Positions 1 to 11,088 of a stretch of 64,000 nucleotides of DNA are shown here, in pieces; positions within the stretch are counted from its first letter, which is position 1; each line of letters opens with the position of its first letter. The translations under genes and the position numbers were made by a program. Origin of the DNA: Coniella vitis (taxonomy: Eukaryota > Ascomycota > Sordariomycetes > Diaporthales > Schizoparmaceae); the NCBI GenBank assembly GCA_011317545.1, contig WUJK01000014.1:124001-188000 (forward strand). The letters are read 5' to 3'. Below the pieces are notes generated by a model that was not told where the DNA came from, ran no database searches, and worked only from the letters and a program-made list of their open reading frames with translations.

Positions 1-73
1 TCGAGGGTTTTCTTTTTTTCCCTAAAAAAAGGAAGCATCCCACACTCGGGCGGTACAAAAGGACACATTGCAG

Positions 74-196
74 GTTCTCTACTACCGCTTGGACATGGAC
101 GAGTTCGCCAAGCCCGGCCCACGATCAACAGTCAGGGCCACTGTAAACATCTTTGTCAACCGCAGCAGTGAATCCTCTCGCCTTTTTGGGGCGTGA
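74..196 (+). CDS. 3' terminal exon of an unidentified gene (partial)
   Basis: After a plausible acceptor (ACATTGCAG, ending at 73) there is an open frame of 40 codons ending in TGA at 194-196. It begins VLYYRLDMDEFAKPG and ends SSESSRLFGA. The mixed composition and lack of low complexity look like protein-coding sequence, and the T-rich and A-rich DNA just upstream could be the 3' part of an intron. The rest of the gene lies left of the window. I do not recognise the family. The exon is short, so this could also be chance. Confidence 0.4.
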   Translation, partial: VLYYRLDMDEFAKPGPRSTVRATVNIFVNRSSESSRLFGA

Positions 197-1226
197 CCGG
201 GACTGCTTGTCTTGAAGGGCTATACGCCAAGGTTGTGGAGCGTCGGGGAGTCATATACAACAGGTAACTTGTGCGATGGAAGGGGATATACAGCAAAAGA
301 CGACCAATGGCTTGGAGTTTAATGATTCGAAGCACTGCAGAGAGTTGAATGCTGAGATAACGAGAGGGATGCTCGTAAACTGATGGTTGCAAATAAACGA
401 TTGCTGTCAATGGGGAACCAAGCTCCTGTGTTGACCGGACTTTGTATGGGTTTTGCTATTGTTTACCGCGAAGGTGATGATGAGGATATCGCCGCTTTTT
501 TCGAGTGCTCGGCATGATGCTGTGGCCATGTGGCTAGGGTCATGCTGCACAGCGCAGCGGCTATGACCAGCGAGGTCCTTCAGAACATCATTGGCGTTAG
601 CATCTGGGCTGTATTGAGGAGAAGGTTATGATTGAAAGGCGGGCAAAGCAAAGTACCTGGCTTCCCTAACGGCGGATTAGAGAGTGACCCGCCACAGGCT
701 GGGACAATGGCAAAAAGTGCGACGGAATGCGCCGACATACTATCAAAAGTATAGAGAGAGTTCTTTTTATATTCCACGGTGTGCAGTGTTGCTCTTTTTG
801 TATCTTGTCTTTTGTCCTTGGACACTGGTTGAGGGAGGTTTGCGTGGATTGGGGGTGCACTGGTGTGTGGAATGGATCCACGGGATTTTTATTTATTTAT
901 TTACTTTTTTTGGACGACTGAGTTGGTTAGTTGCCATGACGAGATGGAATGTAACATATGGTTGAATCTCGCTCGAATGTTACTATAGCGGCGCTGTACC
1001 TTGAACGGACCTGTGCCACAGCCAGACTCGAGTTCTTCCCACACATATCATAACAACTAGAGTTACTTGGTATTTCCATATTTAATTTCATTACAAGCCC
1101 GATATATATCTGCCTTCTATCCGATATACCCAATACAAGAAGCCGTGGATTTTACAAGTACCCTCTATTCCGTCTCTTTCTTCCTTTTTTTAAACACATC
1201 ATCATCATCACACATCACATCATGAT
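197..1226. other. Intergenic, no gene seen
   Basis: This stretch lies between the 3' ends of the left-edge exon and the kynureninase gene. Open frames here are short and of skewed composition. An ATC/CAT triplet run (about 1198-1222) sits immediately 3' of the kynureninase stop. Confidence 0.6.
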
Positions 1227-2845
1227 CTAGCAGGCCGGTATGCCGACCGCCTCCCGCAGAGCCTGCATAAACCTCCACACGTCCTCGAAGCTGTTGTACA
1301 TGGGCACAGGCGCGACACGAATGACATCGGGCTTGCGCTTATCGCAGATGATGCCGCGCTCGGCAAACAGATCCTGCACCCTGTCCAGCAGCCCCTCCCT
1401 CAGCAGCACACTCAGCTGGGCGCCGCGCTCTGCTGGGTTGGCAGGCGTGACGATGGTGAATGCGGGTTTCTGGCTGTCGTCTGGCTGCTGCTCGTCCGCC
1501 AGGATACGGTGCAGCATATTCTCGGCGTAGGCCGTCAAGACGAGACTCTTGTTGCGCAGGTTCTGGAAGCCAGCACGCTCAAACATCTCCAACGAGCCGC
1601 TGAGCGCAGACAGGTCGAGCGCAGAGGGGTTCCCGGCTTGGAAGCCGCCCGCGCCAGGGGTGGGCTGGAACTGCTTGGCCATGAGGAAGCGCACGCTCTT
1701 GTCGCCGCCGTACCAGCCGCTCAGCCGCGGGCGGAACACAGGCCTGGGCTCTTCTTGTTGGGGGTCGCCAGCGGCCGAGGACGAAGAAGGCGGCGTCGTC
1801 CACTCGACCTTGCCGTGGCGCTCGTGCACAAAGGCACCGGCGATGGCGCCGGGCCCGGCGTTGATGTACTTGTAGGTGCACCACATGGCAAAGTCCACAT
1901 TCCAGTCGTGCAGCTTCAGGTCGACGTTGCCGGCGGCGTGGGCGAGGTCCCAGCCGACGACGATGCCGCGGTCCTGCGCGTACTTGGTGATGGTGGGGAT
2001 GTCGAACAGCTGGCCCGAGTAGTACTGGATGCCGGGCAGCAGCAGCAGCGCGGCGTCGTGGGCGTGGGCGTCGATGGTGGCGAGGATCTGCGTGGTGGGG
2101 ATGTACAGGCTGGCCGGGTCGACGTCCTCGCCGCGCGGCCAGATCTCGACCATGGTGTCGGCGGGGTCGCGGCCGTGCCACTGGATGTGCGAGGAGAGGG
2201 CGTAGTAGTCCGAGGGGAAGGGCTTCCACTCGAGGATGATCTTGTGGCGGGTGGCGGTCGGGCGGTAGAAGGCGGCGAGGAGCATGTGGATGTTGACGGT
2301 CAGGGTGTTCATGTAGACGATTTCGGACGGGTCCGCGGCGCCGACCAGGGCCACGGACTTGCGGGCGCACGAGGCAGACATGTCCTGCCAGTTGACGAGG
2401 GGCGAGTCGGTGAAGTCGGTGAAGTGGCCGTTGACGCCGAGGGCGTGCCACGTGTCGAGCTGGGCGTAGATGAAGGCGCGGGTTGTTTTGGACTGCAGGC
2501 CGAGCGAGTTGCCGCAAAAGTAGAGGACGGGCTCCTCGCTGTGCTTGGTCGCCTCGGCCTGGCTGTTGATGCCCGTTGTGCCGTCGGCATTGTGATGTCC
2601 TGGAGAGAGTGTGTTAGCAACTGTGGTTCTGGGTCCATCTTGTGGAGGGATGGGTGAGAGCAGAGAGCAGAAAACCTACTGGTGAGCGTGGCGCTCTTGA
2701 GGGATGCCTTTGTGGGAAAGAGGAAGTCGCTGCGCAGAGGGGCCAGAGAGTCGGCGGCGTCCAGAGACTGGGCGTACTCGAGCGAGTCGTCAAAGGAGGG
2801 CTTGTTGCCCGCCCTGATGTCGTTGGCAGTGGCGACAAAGTCCAT
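1227..2845 (-). CDS. BNA5: Kynureninase (L-kynurenine hydrolase), 2 exons
   Basis: PLP enzyme that cleaves kynurenine and 3-hydroxykynurenine to anthranilate or 3-hydroxyanthranilate plus alanine, in tryptophan catabolism and de novo NAD+ synthesis. Model: complement(join(1227..2599, 2680..2845)), 512 aa. The 79-bp intron has a GTAGGT donor and a CTCCAG acceptor, and the frame continues across it. The start at 2845 (MDFVATANDIRAG) is the first ATG of the coherent frame. Visible signatures are YFCGNSLGLQ (N-terminal region, substrate/PLP contact), VGWDLAHAAGN (PLP-binding Asp near residue 273) and TYKYINAGPG (Schiff-base Lys near 299). Length is slightly above the usual 460-480 aa because of small insertions. 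The gene is head-to-head with indoleamine 2,3-dioxygenase, an earlier enzyme of the same pathway, across 1.28 kb. Identification is firm; exact splice sites are by eye. Confidence 0.93.
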
Positions 2846-4124
2846 GGTGGCGGTGGTGATGATGGTGATGATGGTGATGATGGTGATGGGAGCAGAATTG
2901 GAGGAGAGCGTGTCGAGGAGAAGCCGGCCGGATGGACGATGAGTGAGCGACGCTGAGCGAGAGGATGGGACAAGGATGACAAGCAAGAGAAGTGAAAGGC
3001 AACGAGGTCCCGTTCACGACCTCAAGCACCACTTTGTACTCACTGTCGCCTCCGTTCTGGCTTTTTGCTTGACGGCTCCCCAGCGACGTCGTCGAGGCTG
3101 CTGAGTCATTTGGCCCGTCGGCCCCGAAGATGTGGTTTGGTGGTGGTCAGAGAGCCATTGGCCTGCATCGGTACGTACCCGCTTACATAGTACCGCACCT
3201 GCTAGCCTGGCCTGTGGCAGTCAGCTGCCGCTGTACCGCGCTGTGTGCAGCCCTGTAAGCGCCGCCACGGGCTGTGGGTGGCCCTGTGCAGGCCCTGTAT
3301 TTGCAGAGCTGGGTCAATTCATAGCATGATACTAGGTATCTATGTACAGCTGCTCGTCACCCACACATCCGAACTTCCGCCCTTCCGCCCGCCCCATTCC
3401 GCGCCCACCCGCCAACCGCCAACCGCCAACGGCAACGGCAGCGGCCAAACCCAACAGCATCATCACTTGATCTTTTCACCACTTGCGCAAACTAAGCGGC
3501 TCTCAACCAGAGCAGGGACTGGGGATCCACCTGCGTCATGGCCCGTTGGCGGAAGGACCAGCAGCAGCCAAACGGCCGCCTCTGGGCGGGCGGGCGGGCG
3601 CGGAAGCTGGAAAGCTGGAAGTTGAAGTGCTGGGCCACGAGGCATCCGCAGCGCCTCGCATTGCAGCCATGGCCAGATCTATTATGGGCTGATGATATGC
3701 CGCTGGAAACAGACTGACGACCTGCCTTCTGGCCTGGCTACGGTGGAGTTGCGGCGGCGGCGGTGGTGGTGGTGGTGGAAGGACTCGCGGGCCTTGCCAT
3801 CTCATTCACCATCCGTCCAAGTATTTACGGTATGTCCCCTTCCCACTTCTTGCTGAATGGTAGTGGAATGATCAAGCCATCGAAGGATATCTGCATCTTG
3901 TTCAATTGCGGTCATCATCTGCCCTGTTTGTCACTGTTGGGCTGTGTTTTCCGTCTTCTACACCACACATCCACACTCTGCACTCTCCTCCTTCGTGACG
4001 CCCACAGACACGCCCTGTGTTTTCAGGAATCATACCACCACTACGCTGACGACAATCGCCATTCGCGTTGCCAGATGGTCGTGTGAATTGCAGATTCCAT
4101 CTCACAAAACACAAAACACCAAAA
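2846..4124. promoter_or_regulatory. Shared divergent promoter region, kynureninase / IDO
   Basis: This 1,279-bp interval separates the two start codons of divergently transcribed kynurenine-pathway genes, so control elements could serve both. It contains an (ATGGTG)-like run just upstream of the kynureninase ATG (about 2850-2890), one TACATAGTA element (3184-3192), and CT/CA-rich DNA close to the IDO start. No specific factor site is claimed. Confidence 0.55.
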
Positions 4125-5622
4125 ATGTCCCCGCACGCAGTGCCACAACAAGACGGCGTGGAAGAGCTGCTCGCCTCCTTCAACGTCACCAAGCACGGCT
4201 TCCTGCCCGCCGAGGAGCCCCTCAAGAGCCTGCCCAACGCCTACTACGAGCCCTGGGAGTATCTGATTTACAATCTCCAGCCGCTGTTGGCCGAGGGGAC
4301 CCTGCGCCAAAGCGTCGACAGGCTGCCTGTGCTGTCCGTCGAGAAGCTGCAAAGCGAGCCCGAATGGCGGAGAGCATACGTGATACTCGCCCTGCTGACA
4401 CACTCGTACGTCTGGGGCGGTGACAAGGCTGCAGAGGTAATATATACCGTCTTCTTCCTGCCAGCATCGCATAACTGAACTTGGCCTCCTCGACTGAAGG
4501 ACTGACACGCACACACTCCCCATCCAGATCCTCCCTCCGCCGATAACAGTGCCCCTCCTCGCCGTCTCGGCCCATCTCGAAGTGCCCCCCGTCGCCACCT
4601 ACGCGGCCCTCAACCTCTGGAACTTTGCCTCGTCCACCGGCGACTTCACGGACCTCGACTCGCTGCACTCGCCGCACACCTTCACCGGCACGCGCGACGA
4701 GTCCTGGTTCCTCTGCGTGTCCGTCGCCATGGAAGCCCAGGGCGCGCGCGTCATCCCCGCCATGCTGCAGGCCATTGCCGCGATTCCCGCCCGCGACTAC
4801 GCCACCATCACCGCGGGGCTCGCGCAGCTCGCGCGCTGCATCCAAAAGGTCGGCGCGCTGCTCGACCGCATGCGCGAGCACTGCGACCCCATGGTCTTCT
4901 ACCACCTGATCCGGCCCTTCCTCGCAGGCTCCAAGAACATGGCCGCCGCCGGCCTCCCGCGCGGTCTGCTGTACGACCAGGGCGGCGGCGCCTCCACCTG
5001 GCAGCAGTGGCGCGGCGGCAGCAACGGGCAGTCGTCGCTCATCCAGTTCTGGGATGTTGTCCTCGGGGTCACGCACACGTCGGACGGCGGCGCCAAGGGC
5101 AACCCGCACGCGGGCACGGCGCCGGACGGGCGGACGCCCCGAAAGGAGGACAAGAGCTTCCACGACGAGGTGCGCGAGTACATGCCGGGCGGGCACCGGC
5201 GGCTGCTCGAGCACGTGGCGCGGTCGGGGAGCATCCGGGCGCTGGCCATGCTGCCGACGATGGACGCGGACCACGCGGCGATGCAGGAGGCGTACACGCT
5301 TGCCATCCAGACGCTGACCGAGTTCCGGAATAAGCATCTGGGGATTATCACGAGTTACATTGTGGTTCCGTCCAAGAAGCCGTGGCTGGGTGTGGATGGC
5401 GCGAGGGACGACAAGATGATGAAGAAGAAGAAGGTGGTGAACCTGGCTACGTCGTCGACGCGGCAGCAGAGTGAGAAGAAGAGGGCGGGCAAGGGCGACG
5501 AGACGGCAGATAAGGAGCTGACGGGGACGGGAGGCACGGCACTGCTGCCGTTCTTGAAGCAGTCGAGGGACGAGACGATGGTATGTGGTGCGTTGGTCAA
5601 GGAGAGGATGGCGCAGAGTTGA
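4125..5622 (+). CDS. Indoleamine 2,3-dioxygenase family protein, 2 exons
   Basis: Haem dioxygenase that opens the indole ring of L-tryptophan to N-formylkynurenine, the first step of the kynurenine/NAD+ route (BNA2 in yeast). Model: join(4125..4436, 4528..5622), 468 aa. The 91-bp phase-0 intron has a GTAATA donor and a CATCCAG acceptor. The ATG follows an AAAA context. Recognisable blocks are LTHSYVWGG at the end of exon 1, ALNLWNFASS and DESWFLCVSVAME early in exon 2, the proximal haem histidine in EFRNKHLGIITSYIV (His near 374), and the C-terminal GTGGTALLPFLKQSRDET block. Length and motif order match fungal IDOs. A Lys/Glu-rich low-complexity insert precedes the C-terminal block. Filamentous fungi often carry several IDO paralogues; which type this is cannot be decided here. 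Confidence 0.93.
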
Positions 5623-6625
5623 GCCGCCACGACGCCTGGCTGCGTTGTGGTTTGATGATTCCCAAGTCCATTGTGAGACTCTGGCATTCTGTTGTACATA
5701 TTGCTTTCCTCTTTTTTTATGGGTGTTGTTTTGTTTTACTACTCTTTGTGTTGAGTACGCAAAAGCGAGTCTGTCCCTGCCCTTATGACCACGGCAGGGT
5801 CATTGCATAGCATTTCTGTTTTATATTCACCATCAATAGATGATAGACACGACCCAAGATAATCTCTCTCTCTTTTAATGTTACTTATAAGAAAGTCACC
5901 ATCAGCACCGAGTCTTGATATCCCCTGGCCGATGATTCCTTACATAGTATACTAAACATATTTTCTGTCCTCGTGCCCGCCACCCCGGGCAAGGCCTCGA
6001 ATCCTTTCGCATCTCGGCCAGCCGATGGACCGGGAAAAGCGACTCGACTACAGGCTACCCAGTAAGCCTGGGAGGATGGGATGCCAGCTGCAGAGAAATA
6101 GGGATCCCCGCTAGGACCGTTGCTCGTGCATAATCTGATTCGATTCGGACCATTCACGCAGCGTCACGCCCACTCATTTCCTCTTTTTTTTTTTTCCTTT
6201 TTTTTTTTATCTCTTTCTCCTTCTCTCTCTCTTCTCCCCCTTGCAAGCAGCGACACCCACTCGGATGCCGGGCGAATAATTAGAGGGGGACCAATGATCT
6301 CGGAGGGCTGTCACACGCCAATCATGGGCATTATTACTTGGCCAGTCAAAAGGATGAATTCACTTTCTCCTCCCTCGTGTTCTTTTCCACAATGGAAGGA
6401 TTCTCTGAGGTCATCATGTTCTTATCTGATCACACAGTACATGGTAGTATCGCCAAAATCAAACATGAACCTGTGAAGCCGAAAGCAATAGAAACCGACA
6501 TCACCGACAGCCGATATCGACAGCCTTCACTGACAACTGCGGGACTGAAACTTGACATCAGCTCAGTGGCTTTCTTGTTTCCTCGACAAGACAAGACACA
6601 AATTTACCCAGAGCACAAGCCAGGC
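5623..6625. other. Intergenic between IDO and the Zn2Cys6 gene
   Basis: No gene is supported. It holds one TACATAGTA (5941-5949) and T/C-rich homopolymer tracts (about 6185-6240). An open frame in phase with the next gene extends upstream to 6338, so translation could begin earlier, but its composition is not clearly coding. Confidence 0.5.
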
Positions 6626-7511
6626 ATGAATCGTCGGTCAAGGGGCGGCTGTTACGACTGTAAAAAGGCAAAGGTAAAGTGTGACGGTCAGTGGCACTGG
6701 TCCCTCTTTTACAAGCCTTTGATATCTGGGATTTACTGCTTTTCTTTGGGATCCACAAGCTTGTGTGCATCATCCTCGCTCGCGTTCTGCTAACAGCCAC
6801 TCTTGTTGTCCAGAAATCAAGCCATTCTGTGGGACGTGTCGCCGGCGAAGGCACATTTGTCGCGGATACGCTCCAACGTCAGCCCCTCGCTCGGCCCATA
6901 TCCAGTCTCAGTATCAGTATCAGTCTCCATCTCAGTCCCAGATCCACGGAAGCCATCAACCAGACCCATCCGGCCACCAGGATGGCTACCAAACGACCCT
7001 TCCACCCTCCCAAGCGGGGGACAGCCACTCCTTTGCGCGCTTCAGCGACATGACCTTGACCAGCGCCTTCTCTGCCCAAACCCTCCCCAAAGCAGGCCAC
7101 CCGCTCGTCATGGACCCCCTCCTCATCAGCCCGCGCGCCCTCTGTCTCGGGCCAGGCCTGAGCCTAACCAGTCTCGCCGAAGCCGCCAGTGGCCTACTCT
7201 CGTCGTCGTCGGCCTCCTCCTCTCCAGCACACAGCCAACCAGACAGCCAAACAAGAATAACAACAACAACAGCAGCAAAAGAAGCAGACCAAGAGGCCAC
7301 CGCAAAGGCCTACGACGTGCTCCCGTCGACCGTCGCCGTCGCCGCCACGCACCCCGGCGAGGGCTGTGTATGCTTTTGTACGAAATTGTATTTGGGGATG
7401 TGGCTGGGCGTTTTTGTCATTTTGCACATACATCCACCATGGACGGCCAAGCGGAGTTATTTATACATCTTATTCTGGAACATTCTGCTTCAAACAACAC
7501 AAGCTACTTGA
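6626..7511 (+). CDS. Short Zn2Cys6 binuclear-cluster protein, possibly truncated
   Basis: Model: join(6626..6686, 6814..7511), 252 aa. An intron splits the zinc cluster, as is common in fungal Gal4-type factors. The spliced product reads CYDCKKAKVKCDG then EIKPFCGTCRRRRHIC: C-x2-C-x6-C-x7-C-x2-C-x6-C near residues 9-37, the canonical DNA-binding motif. Next comes a Ser/Gln-rich linker (SQYQYQSPSQSQ) and MDPLLISPRALCLGPGLSLTSLAEAASG. No fungal-specific transcription-factor middle region follows. After about codon 205 the frame turns into non-globular hydrophobic sequence with no coding look and stops, so the gene is probably truncated or decayed, or has a later intron I could not place. It neighbours the kynurenine genes, but a regulatory link is speculation. 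Confidence 0.6.
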
Positions 7512-8691
7512 CAAGCCCACTGTCTCTTGCCTTTCAAGTCGGTCTATCATGTTTGTCTCAGCACTGTTTCTTTTCGACGTGGGAAGCTGGATGCGTTGAG
7601 CAGGATCTCACCAGTGCGCGCGGGTTTGTACCCATTTGTGGATATCAAGTGCCCAGTATGTGCAACTATATCTTGTGAATAGGACCGTACATTTTTCGAA
7701 GGTATTAATCATCTTGTAAATCACATTTTCGAGACAGAAGTAGAAGTATAAAGCAAGGAACTAATCTGGCATTCTTGAATATATTAATCCCCACTCCACC
7801 ACTCACCCAACGCATCTCCCGTGATTTCGCTGCAGACTGAGAGCTCCAGGGACGGGCAATGCTCTCTGAAAAGCGGTCTGGGGTGTTGGCATGTGGAATA
7901 CACGATTCAAGAATATTGCTTGCAAAGATTCACCTGCGTAGTTCGTTGCAAGACTCGAGAGAATCTGGCACAGACTTACACAACTCGGAAGCTCATCATG
8001 TTGACGAGATATCGTATGCATTGTACACACAAAATCTTACGGCCAGTCTCCCCAAATCTGTGCTCTGTAGCCTTGGCTAGGCTATGTGTCGTTGAGATTC
8101 CTGAATGCATATCGCCGGCGATCTGAAGCCGAGAGAGTCTGACTTCATCGACAAGGCGAAGGCGCCAGCTTGCTTGCTGGTTATCAAACCACACCATTTG
8201 CTCTCGACTCTACAAGCCCCATCAGCCAAGACGGTTTAGGCTGGAATGCTGTTCCAACAGTGAAGGATACCATGGAACAACCCCGTGGCATCATCATCCG
8301 CTCTCTACGGTTGATATAGACCAAAACAAGCCTCAACCACAACAAACTCGCTAATCTTCTCACAAGGACAGACAACTGACAGGAGAGATAATACACAAGT
8401 TATAGTACGAGAGCACTGGAATGCTTGTCATAAAAACAATACAGCCAGATAGAACGCATCTCCACCACGGCGATGCTAACAATACTCTACAACATATATC
8501 TTGACCGACGCATGTTGAGGTTGAGCACCAGCCCTTGACCACATATCCAGGGACCCCTGATGGTGCATGTGATTCTCCGAATCAGGACTCACTATCTGAA
8601 GTATCCAAGAATCCCCAGCCACGAATCTTTTTTTTTTTTTTTCCTCTATTCATACCAACGTCCACCAAGAAAAACAAAAAAAAAAAAAAAG
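7512..8691. other. Intergenic, no gene seen
   Basis: Open frames are short, overlap on both strands and have no recognisable motif. Just before the next start codon lie a T15 tract (8628-8642) and an A15 tract (8676-8690), the latter ending one base before the ATG. Confidence 0.55.
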
Positions 8692-11088
8692 ATGGCCCTC
8701 CACGACACCTTCGACTTTGACGAAGCAGCCTACCGCGCCAAATGCGCGGCCCGCCCGACGCCCAAGCTCCAGCAGGAAGAAATCCGCAAACTCCGCCAGC
8801 ACTTTGCCGCCAGCGCCTCCATCGCGCTCGGCCTCTCGCACGCCGTGCAGACGGGCGGCCTGACCGTCGGCGTCTCGGCGCTGGCCCTGCGCCGCTACTG
8901 GGTCGCCCGCCAGAAGCTGGGCCTCATCCGCGCCGAGCTCGCCGCCCGCGGCGTCGCGCTGCACGCGCTGACCAAGCGCGACGCGGGCATCCCGCTGGGC
9001 GCGTCGCTGGTCGGCGTCGGCCTGGGCGCCGGCGTGGGCCATCTTGTGGGCGGGGTGGCCGTGGTGGATGTGGACGGGGGCAGTGTCGGTGCCGGTGCCA
9101 GTGCCAGTGCCAGTGCCAGTGCGGTGCATGTGCCCATGCCAGGCCACCACGGCGCGAGCGCGGCGCTGGGCCTCGTCCAGGGGGACCCCGAGGGCGCGGC
9201 GCACGGGTTTGTGCAGGGGCTGTCGGACCAGGCGAGTGCCGTGGGCCACGCGGTGCACGAGGCTGTCCTGAGCCACACCAGTGCCACGGGCGCCGGTGGG
9301 CTCGCGGCAGCCGGGCATCTCGACCTAGGAGGGTCGGCGGCAGCAGCAGCAGCAGCAGCAGCAGCGGGGGACGCAGCGCAACAGCAGGCTGCTCTCAGCG
9401 GGCACGAGATTGGGTACGCGGTGGGGCTGGCGGCGGCCAAGAAGATGGAGGAGCTGGTGGGCGAGACGGTGGGCGAGACGGTGTTTGCGTTTGCCATGGA
9501 GAAGCTGCTCGACCCCGAGATTCGGCTCGAGCTGCGCCGCAAGGAAAAGTGCAGTCGGTTGCAGGGCCCGTTGGGCCAGTATTGCCAGCGGTGTGGGACG
9601 TCGATCCGGCATGGTGTTTTTGCGCGTGAGTGTTTGTTCCGAGCTTTTTCATTGCCTCCTCTGTGAGGGTTTTGTCGAGAGCCGAGACCTTCCTCTTCCT
9701 TTTTTCCTGGGATCACTGTAACTGACTGTGTGCGATATCCTGCTGCTGCTGCTGCTACAGACTGTTGTCAAGGCACAGACGACTTTGACCTCTGCAAGGC
9801 CTGTCGAGACGCAGGCAGTTCGTGCGCGTGCGAGGACAAGACGATGCGCACGCTGCAGAAATGCGTCGCTGGCGACGTCCTCGAGTCGGAGAGCGGCGAC
9901 GCAGCAAGGAGGCTGGCGGCCATGGACGAGATACGGTGCAGAGCGTGCGCCAGAACGGTCAGCCAGGGACGTTATTACTGTGAGTGCTTTCATTGTTTGT
10001 ATTGTTTTGCTCTTGAAGCTGAAGCAGTATGGATGGGGCAAGATACTTGTATATCTATCTATATATAGATATATATATATATATATATATATATCTATAT
10101 CTATATCTATATATCCCCAAAGAGCGCCGACTGACTGATTGACAACGAATAAACCCCCCCAGACTGCCCCGAATGCGACAAGCAGTCAGGAGGCGCAGAT
10201 ATCTGTCAAGAGTGCTACTTCAACGGCCAGACTTGTCTCGTGGCGCACAAACACCGCCTTGTCGTCTATCTGCGCGCCAACTTTGACATCAACACGCCTG
10301 ATATGGCGGTGGCGGACAGTTCCCAGAGCAGCAGCTGCCACGGGTGCAGCAGGAAAACCGTCCAAGGCCCCGTGTTCGGTACGTGGCGCCCTTTTGCCCT
10401 TCAACCCTTTTGAGGTTTTCCCCCAACCTGCTTTTACTCGATGCATGCTCTGCGCTGACCATGTTCCTCAACACTGCCCTGCCCACCCGCAACTCCAGTC
10501 TGCCCATCCCACAATCTCCGCGTCTGTGACCGCTGCTACGAAATGGACCGGGCCTGTGGCGATGCCACCCACGTCCTGACGCGCTACGTCGTGTACTCGG
10601 GCGAAAAGCACATCAAGAAGCCGCTGGCGGACGACAAGAAGAATACATGTCGGCTCTGCACACAGCCCCTGCACAGCACCATCTTTTACTGTAAGTTCCC
10701 ATCTATATTTATATAAATATATCTAAGGATATAAAGATCAAAGGAAGCCAGCGAGCGGCCCCTCTCATCCCCCCGTATAAAAGACAGAAAAAGACAGAAA
10801 AAGAGCGAAAAGCAAAAGTAACCACCCTCTCTCATCATCACAGGTTGCACGCAATGCAGCAAAGGATGCTACGACCTCTGCCTCAAGTGCTACGTCAAGG
10901 GCGCCGGCTGTGAAGACCGCACCCACGCGCTGCAAAAGTGCATCCCCAGCACCGCCGCCGCCAAGCAGCACGGCCGGGCCCACCTGAATCTCCACGAGAT
11001 TCTTCTCTCCGCCGACAACAGAGAGAAAGTCAAGGGGTACCTGCAGGATCAGAAAGCCCGCATCAACATGATGCGGCAAGACAAGTGA
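8692..11088 (+). CDS. Tandem ZZ-like zinc-module protein, 5 exons
   Basis: Model: join(8692..9625, 9761..9979, 10163..10378, 10499..10690, 10844..11088), 601 aa. Residues 1-300 form an Ala/Gly-rich N-terminal region with hydrophobic stretches (VGVSALALRRYWVARQKLG; GASLVGVGLGAGVGHLVGG), an (AS)n run and a poly-Ala run. The C-terminal half holds four Cys-rich modules of ZZ type: CQRCGTSI...FDLCKAC; CRACARTV...ADICQEC; CHGCSRKT...LRVCDRC; CRLCTQPL...YDLCLKC. Each module ends in a Cys/His region resembling ZZ domains, which bind zinc and usually mediate protein contacts. All four introns are phase 1 and fall at the same place inside each module. Function is unknown. The N-terminal segment could associate with membranes. 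Good GT/AG sites and unbroken frame support the model. Confidence 0.8.
9084..9122 (+). repeat. In-frame GCCAGT minisatellite coding (Ala-Ser)n
   Basis: A 6-bp unit (GGTGCC/GCCAGT) is repeated about six times within exon 1 of the ZZ-module gene and encodes AGASASASASA. Because the unit is two codons long, gain or loss of copies keeps the frame. Confidence 0.75.
10059..10112. repeat. (AT)n/(CTATAT)n microsatellite in intron 2 of the ZZ gene
   Basis: An uninterrupted TA dinucleotide run is flanked by TATCTA-type imperfect copies, entirely inside the intron 9980-10162. Confidence 0.8.

Noticed and set aside
1509..2657. 382-codon open frame antisense to kynureninase
   Set aside because: The opposite strand encodes a clear kynureninase. 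The antisense frame is Gly/Val/Arg-rich, as produced by GC-rich third positions.
8742..9716. Several 200-300 codon frames overlapping exon 1 of the ZZ gene
   Set aside because: Arg/Ala/Pro-rich shadows of the GC-rich true frame, which alone continues through four good splice junctions.
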